Below are positions 58,523-64,000 of a DNA stretch of 64,000 bases, piece after piece (position 1 is the stretch's first letter; the number at the start of each line of letters is the position of its first letter). The translations under genes were made by a program, and so were the position numbers. The notes below the pieces were generated by a model that was not told the DNA's origin, did no database searches, and saw nothing but the letters and a program-made list of their open reading frames with translations. This DNA is from DASQJL01 sp036380835 (GTDB taxonomy: Bacteria; Eisenbacteria; RBG-16-71-46; SZUA-252), in the NCBI GenBank assembly GCA_036380835.1, contig DASVDZ010000036.1, positions 1 through 64,000 of the forward strand. The letters run 5' to 3'.

Positions 58523-59767
58523 ATGAAGCAAAGGAACGGCGCCGGGTCGAAGCGGCTGGTGGAAGCGACCGAGCGGTTCATCCGCTCCGAGCAGAAGCTC
58601 CTCGAGGTGTTGGGGAGCCGCCGCATCTTGAAGAAGGCGGAGTGCGAGCACTTCACGAAGGACCTGGCGCTCTCGGCGGCCAAGAAGCGCTCGTCCGACG
58701 TCTTCGGGAGCGCGATCTCGATCAACCGGAAGCTGATGTCGGTCCTGGACAAGGGGAAGAGCGCCGCCGCGGCGCGGAGCGTGTCCGACGCCGACGTGCT
58801 CACCGAGCTGTCCGAGATCGTGCAGAAGGCGGGCGACCCGTCCGCGATCTTCGCGGCGGCCCTCGAGGCGGTCCGGCGGGCGATCGCGTTCGAGAACGCC
58901 ACCCTTTTCGTGTTCAACCGCGAGACCGCGTCGCTCGAGGAGGCGGCCACGGTTGGCGGCCTGGTCGACCTGATCGGCCACGTCCGGTTCGACCGGGGGT
59001 GCGGCTTCTCCTCTTGGGTCGCGCAGTCGCGAAAGCCGGTCCTTCTGAACGACCTCCATCGCGAGGGAGGCTCGGAGGCGCCCTCGGTCCGGTCGTTTCT
59101 CTCGGTTCCGATCGTGGTGCAGGGAGACGTGGCCGCGGTCGTCAACATGAGCCACTCGCGTCCCGGCGCCTTCGACGAGGAGAGCGCGAAGCGCCTCTCC
59201 CTGATGATGCTGCCGCTCTCGGCGGTGGTGACGCGCCTCCTGCTCCTGCGCGAGTCCGAGCGGCTCGGCACGACCGACGAGGCGACGACGCTCTTCAACA
59301 AGCGCGCGTTCGACCGGTCGCTCGAGAGCGAGCTGGGCAAGGCCAAGCGTTACGGGCACAAGCTGTCGGTGGTGGTGCTCGACCTGAACCACGCAGGAGT
59401 CCGGGAGCGGTCGGTCGCGGGCGTGAACGCCCAGGTCCTCTCGGACATGGGCCGGGCCCTGAAGCGGGCGGCCCGGGAGACCGACTGCGTGGCGCGATAC
59501 GGGGCGGGCGAGTTCCGGATCCTCCTGCCGCACACGGGCACGGCCGAGGCGCAGATCGCCGCGGAGCGGCTGCGCGGCCTCGTCGAGAAGCACGCGACGA
59601 CGCGCCGGAAGAAGATCACCGTCGCCATCGGAATCGCCACGTTCCCGGCGGACGCGAGCGATCCCAACACCTTGAACACGCGGGCCGAGCGCGCGCTGCT
59701 CCAGGCGAAGCAGGGCACCGTGCCCGCCGGCGCCGTGGCGCCGTTCGACGAAGCGGCCATCCACTAG
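58523..59767 (+). CDS. GAF-GGDEF protein with degenerate GGDEF motif
   Basis: 414 residues. Helical N-terminal region (~1-90; VEATERFIRSEQKLLEVLGS), GAF domain (~95-245; CGFSSWVAQSRKPVLLNDL, SVRSFLSVPIVVQGDVAAVVNM) and GGDEF domain (~250-405; DEATTLFNKRAFDRSLESELGKAKRYGHKLSVVVLDL). The active site reads RYGAGEFRILLP, so GG[D/E]EF is GAGEF: the second Gly and the catalytic acid are lost. It probably does not make c-di-GMP and may be a receptor or regulator. It is co-directional with the cluster. Confidence 0.85.
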   Translation: MKQRNGAGSKRLVEATERFIRSEQKLLEVLGSRRILKKAECEHFTKDLALSAAKKRSSDVFGSAISINRKLMSVLDKGKSAAAARSVSDADVLTELSEIVQKAGDPSAIFAAALEAVRRAIAFENATLFVFNRETASLEEAATVGGLVDLIGHVRFDRGCGFSSWVAQSRKPVLLNDLHREGGSEAPSVRSFLSVPIVVQGDVAAVVNMSHSRPGAFDEESAKRLSLMMLPLSAVVTRLLLLRESERLGTTDEATTLFNKRAFDRSLESELGKAKRYGHKLSVVVLDLNHAGVRERSVAGVNAQVLSDMGRALKRAARETDCVARYGAGEFRILLPHTGTAEAQIAAERLRGLVEKHATTRRKKITVAIGIATFPADASDPNTLNTRAERALLQAKQGTVPAGAVAPFDEAAIH

Positions 59768-59785
59768 ACGGAGTCGGCGACGCGA

Positions 59786-61519
<1,734 letters not shown>

Positions 61520-61532
61520 TACACTGGGCGGC

Positions 61533-62483
61533 GTGAGAACCGCCCCCGTCCCGATCCGGCCCCTCGCCGCGCGCTCCGTCGTCCTGGCGGCGCTCCTCGT
61601 CGCGGCCCCGGCCGTCCCCGCCCGCGCCCAGCAGATCCCGGACACCACCTTCGCCGACACGGTCCGGGTCGCCCATCCCGCCTTCGCGTCGGAACACCCG
61701 CGCGTGCTGATCGACGAGGGGCACCACAACGTCCATACCATGACGACGGGGTACGCGCCCTTCGCCGCGCTCCTTCGCGCCGACGGATACGATCCGGAGC
61801 CGCTTCGGGGCAAGATCACGCCGGAAGCGCTCGCGGGCGCCCGCCTCCTCGTCGTCGTGAACGCGCTGGGCGCGGCCGACCCCTCCTCGCCCCAGGCCCC
61901 GAACCCGGCGTTCGACGAGGCCGAGGGCGCCGCCGCGGCCGCCTGGGTGAAGGGGGGCGGCTCCCTCCTCCTGATCGCCGACCACTACCCGTGCGGGAGC
62001 GCCGCGGAACCGCTCGCCCGGGCGTTCGACGTGACCCTGACCGGCGGGATCGTGGGCGACACGCTCCACTACGACCGTGGCGGCGACCCGACTTGCGTGG
62101 AATACACGCCCGTCGCCGGTCTCGCCACGTCCCACCCGATCATCCGCGGACGCGATCCGTCGGAGCGCGTGGAGCGCGTGGTCACGTTCACGGGGGAGTC
62201 GCTCCAGGGGCCGCGGGAGAGCACGTCGCTCCTTCTCCTGGGAGCCGACGCGCTCGATCTCTGGCCGCCCGACTTCCAGCGCACCACCCCGGCGGGCGGC
62301 AAGGCGCAGGCGGTCGCGCTCACCCCGGGGAAGGGGCGCGTGGTCGTGCTCGGGGAGGCCGCCATGATGACGGCACAGCTCGCCGGGCCGGACCGCGTGC
62401 CGGTCGGACTCAACCGCCACGACAACGACGACCGGAAGTTTGCGCTCAACGTGGTGCACTGGCTGACCGGGGTCCTGCCGTGA
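61533..62483 (+). CDS. Secreted DUF4350-like protein
   Basis: 316 residues with a GTG start and a signal peptide (VVLAALLVAAPAVPARA). The core has a class I amidotransferase-like or DUF4350-type Rossmann arrangement: PRVLIDEGHHNVHTMTTGYAPFAALLRADGY, ARLLVVVNALGAADP, VKGGGSLLLIADHYP, GKGRVVVLGEAAMMTAQLAG, NVVHWLTGVLP. No nucleophile Cys typical of amidotransferases is at the expected place. Enzyme function unknown. It precedes wecB by 31 bp but is not an obvious partner. Confidence 0.72.
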   Translation: MRTAPVPIRPLAARSVVLAALLVAAPAVPARAQQIPDTTFADTVRVAHPAFASEHPRVLIDEGHHNVHTMTTGYAPFAALLRADGYDPEPLRGKITPEALAGARLLVVVNALGAADPSSPQAPNPAFDEAEGAAAAAWVKGGGSLLLIADHYPCGSAAEPLARAFDVTLTGGIVGDTLHYDRGGDPTCVEYTPVAGLATSHPIIRGRDPSERVERVVTFTGESLQGPRESTSLLLLGADALDLWPPDFQRTTPAGGKAQAVALTPGKGRVVVLGEAAMMTAQLAGPDRVPVGLNRHDNDDRKFALNVVHWLTGVLP

Positions 62484-62486
62484 CCC

Positions 62487-62505
62487 CGCGCCGGCTCGCG
62501 GCGCG
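62487..62505 (+). promoter_or_regulatory. GC-rich hairpin between the DUF4350-like gene and wecB
   Basis: CGCGCCG-GCTCG-CGGCGCG, a perfect 7-bp stem ending 9 bp before the GTG of wecB. It may be a terminator without T-tract or a translational control element. Confidence 0.3.
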
Positions 62506-62514
62506 GAATCGTCC

Positions 62515-63636
62515 GTGACCTCGGTCCGGACCGTGCTCAGCGTCTTCGGGACGCGGCCCGAGGCGATCAAGATGGCCCCGGTGATCCAGGCGCTCGCCAG
62601 GGAACCCGGGATCCGTTCCCTCGTCTGCGTGACCGCCCAGCACCGGGAGATGCTGGATCAGGTCCTCGCCCTCTTCTCGATCCGCCCCGACCACGACCTC
62701 GACCTGATGCGCGAGGGGCAGACCCTGACCGAGATCACGACCGGCGCCTTGACCCGGCTCGATCCCTACTTCGCGGAGGTCGAGCCCGCCCTCCTCCTCG
62801 TCCAGGGGGACACCACGACCACCATGGCCGCCTCGCTCGCGGCGTTCTACCGGCGGGTCCCCGTCGCCCACGTCGAGGCGGGGCTTCGGACCCACGACAA
62901 TTCATATCCCTACCCCGAGGAGGTCAACCGGCGGATCACCACGGTGATCGCCGCGCACCATTTCGCCCCGACGGAGGGGGCGCGCAACAACCTCCTCCGC
63001 GAGGGGGTTCCCGACGCGCGGATCACCGTGACCGGGAACACGGTGATCGACGCGCTCCTCTCGGTGGTGAAGTCGCAGCCCTCGCGAATCCCGCCGCTTC
63101 CGCTCCGCGGGACGCGCATCGTGCTCGTCACGGCCCATCGCCGCGAGAACTTCGGGCAGCCGATGCGGGAGATCGTCGAGGCGCTCCGGGACCTGGCCGC
63201 GCGCTATCCCGACGTCGACCTCGTCTATCCGGTCCACCGGAACCCGAACGTGGACGGCCCGGTCCGCGCGGCGCTCGGGGACGTTCCGGGGATCCATCTG
63301 ATCCACCCGCTGGAATACAAGGCGTTCGCCGACCTCATGGCGGCGTCCACCCTGATCCTGACCGATTCGGGGGGCGTCCAGGAAGAGGCCCCGTCGCTGG
63401 GGAAGCCGGTGCTGGTCTTGAGGGACGAGACCGAGCGGCCCGAGGCGGTCGCGGCGGGCGTCGTCCGCCTCGTGGGGCCGCACCGGGCGGCGATCGTGGA
63501 GGCGGCGTCGGAGCTTCTCGACGATCCGCGCCGCTACGCCGCCATGGCGAACGCCGTGAACCCCTACGGCGACGGCAGGGCCGCGGGGCGGATCGCGGCG
63601 GTGGTCAAACGGATGCTCGCCGCGACGGGTTCGTGA
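62515..63636 (+). CDS. wecB: UDP-N-acetylglucosamine 2-epimerase (non-hydrolysing)
   Basis: 373 residues, GTG start. Strong family motifs: VFGTRPEAIKMAPVIQALA, VTAQHREMLDQVL, LLVQGDTTTTMAASLAAFY, HVEAGLRTHDNSYPYPEEVNRR, TGNTVIDAL, VTAHRRENFG, YPVHRNPNV, LTDSGGVQEEAPSLGKPVLVLRDETERPE. It interconverts UDP-GlcNAc and UDP-ManNAc, supplying ManNAc units for surface polysaccharide. It stands alone here among polysaccharide genes. Confidence 0.96.
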   Translation: MTSVRTVLSVFGTRPEAIKMAPVIQALAREPGIRSLVCVTAQHREMLDQVLALFSIRPDHDLDLMREGQTLTEITTGALTRLDPYFAEVEPALLLVQGDTTTTMAASLAAFYRRVPVAHVEAGLRTHDNSYPYPEEVNRRITTVIAAHHFAPTEGARNNLLREGVPDARITVTGNTVIDALLSVVKSQPSRIPPLPLRGTRIVLVTAHRRENFGQPMREIVEALRDLAARYPDVDLVYPVHRNPNVDGPVRAALGDVPGIHLIHPLEYKAFADLMAASTLILTDSGGVQEEAPSLGKPVLVLRDETERPEAVAAGVVRLVGPHRAAIVEAASELLDDPRRYAAMANAVNPYGDGRAAGRIAAVVKRMLAATGS

Positions 63637-63637
63637 G

Positions 63638-64000
63638 CTACAGATTCGTGACGTATTCCACGGACGCCAGCCGCTCGTTGAACTCCGCGGTCGTCGGGTC
63701 GGCGTACTGGTACCGGCGGAAATTCCCCTTGAGAACGAGCGCCTGCCGCTTCGCGAACGCCCAGCGGACGTCGAGCCGGGGCGCGGCCTCGGTGTCGGTC
63801 CCCTGGTTGCCGGTTCGCGAGCGCGTGACCTGGAGCTGCACCGTGCCCTGGAAGCGCGCGTCCGGGGTGTTCCAGGTGATGCCGGGCCCGAAGATGCTCA
63901 CCTCCGTGACGCCGATCTCGAAATCGGTCTTCGTGTAGTTCCCCGAGAAGTTCACCGACCAGGAGTTCGAGATCGCCCCGCTCCAGTTGGCGAGGAGCGA
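63638..64000 (-). CDS. Outer-membrane beta-barrel protein, C-terminal part (cut by window edge)
   Basis: The open frame runs off the right edge; at least 120 residues are present. Alternating hydrophobic and polar residues form strand pairs (FEIGVTEVSIFGPGITWN, QGTVQLQVTRSRTG, RLDVRWAFAKRQALVLKGNFRRYQYA), with short turns, and the protein ends in VEYVTNL. This looks like the last strands of an outer-membrane barrel. Family and function cannot be read from the fragment. Convergent with wecB, with only 1 bp between the stops. Confidence 0.6.
   Translation of the reverse strand, partial: SLLANWSGAISNSWSVNFSGNYTKTDFEIGVTEVSIFGPGITWNTPDARFQGTVQLQVTRSRTGNQGTDTEAAPRLDVRWAFAKRQALVLKGNFRRYQYADPTTAEFNERLASVEYVTNL

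Overview
The window is a very GC-rich bacterial chromosome segment with tightly packed genes and short intergenic gaps. A TonB/ExbBD system, OmpA-type and PorV-like barrel proteins, a CusCBA-type efflux system and lipoproteins show a Gram-negative (two-membrane) cell. Several secreted proteins end in FlgD-like Ig modules of the type-A sorting style, and one has a PEP-CTERM tail. Together with the gene content this suggests an environmental member of the FCB assemblage, Candidatus Eisenbacteria-like. That placement is inference, since no rRNA or ribosomal marker lies here.

Layout. 1-9279 (minus strand): large Ig-repeat surface protein, PorV-like barrel protein, ~1047-residue TPR protein, then ExbB-ExbD-ExbD-TonB (TonB cut by the window edge). 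9710-18802: NAD-dependent epimerase, hybrid histidine kinase, tryptophanase-like lyase, OmpA/TSP3 protein, YqeY, and a methyltransferase with a long disordered N-terminus. 18805-26849: Fpg-like glycosylase, then a copper/silver-type efflux operon (Cys-rich secreted protein, TolC, CusB-like adaptor, CusA-like pump, cupredoxin). Its two non-coding leaders can fold into strong structures. 26915-36062 (mostly minus): secreted FlgD-tailed protein, three-gene proton-translocating transhydrogenase, DinB protein (plus), and a four-gene operon of TauE, DUF885 peptidase-like, D-2-hydroxyacid dehydrogenase and gamma-glutamyl hydrolase. 36161-45156: NtrC-type two-component pair followed by a sigma54-type promoter, FHA-GAF-SpoIIE phosphatase, membrane protein plus TPR lipoprotein, PEP-CTERM protein. 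45338-53947: EF-G-like GTPase, subtilisin-like protease, and the classical yebC-ruvC-ruvA-ruvB-queA block. 53992-61519: a reduced flagellar-type regulatory locus. 61533-64000: DUF4350-like secreted protein, WecB, and the C-terminus of an outer-membrane protein.

The most notable region is 53992-58500. FliN-like and FliO-like genes are followed, after only 200 bp, by an FlhG/MinD-type ATPase, a FliA-type sigma factor, an HDOD protein and a FliK-like small protein. The genes that usually stand between fliO and flhG (fliPQR, flhB, flhA, flhF) are absent. A good sigma28-type promoter precedes the cluster, and a perfect nested inverted repeat marks the junction where the export-apparatus genes would be. 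The cluster continues into a GAF-GGDEF protein with a broken active-site motif and a receiver-GAF-kinase protein. This reads as a flagellar regulatory core kept, or reused, without its secretion apparatus. The missing genes could still lie elsewhere in the genome.

No tRNA, rRNA, CRISPR array, insertion sequence or phage gene was recognised.
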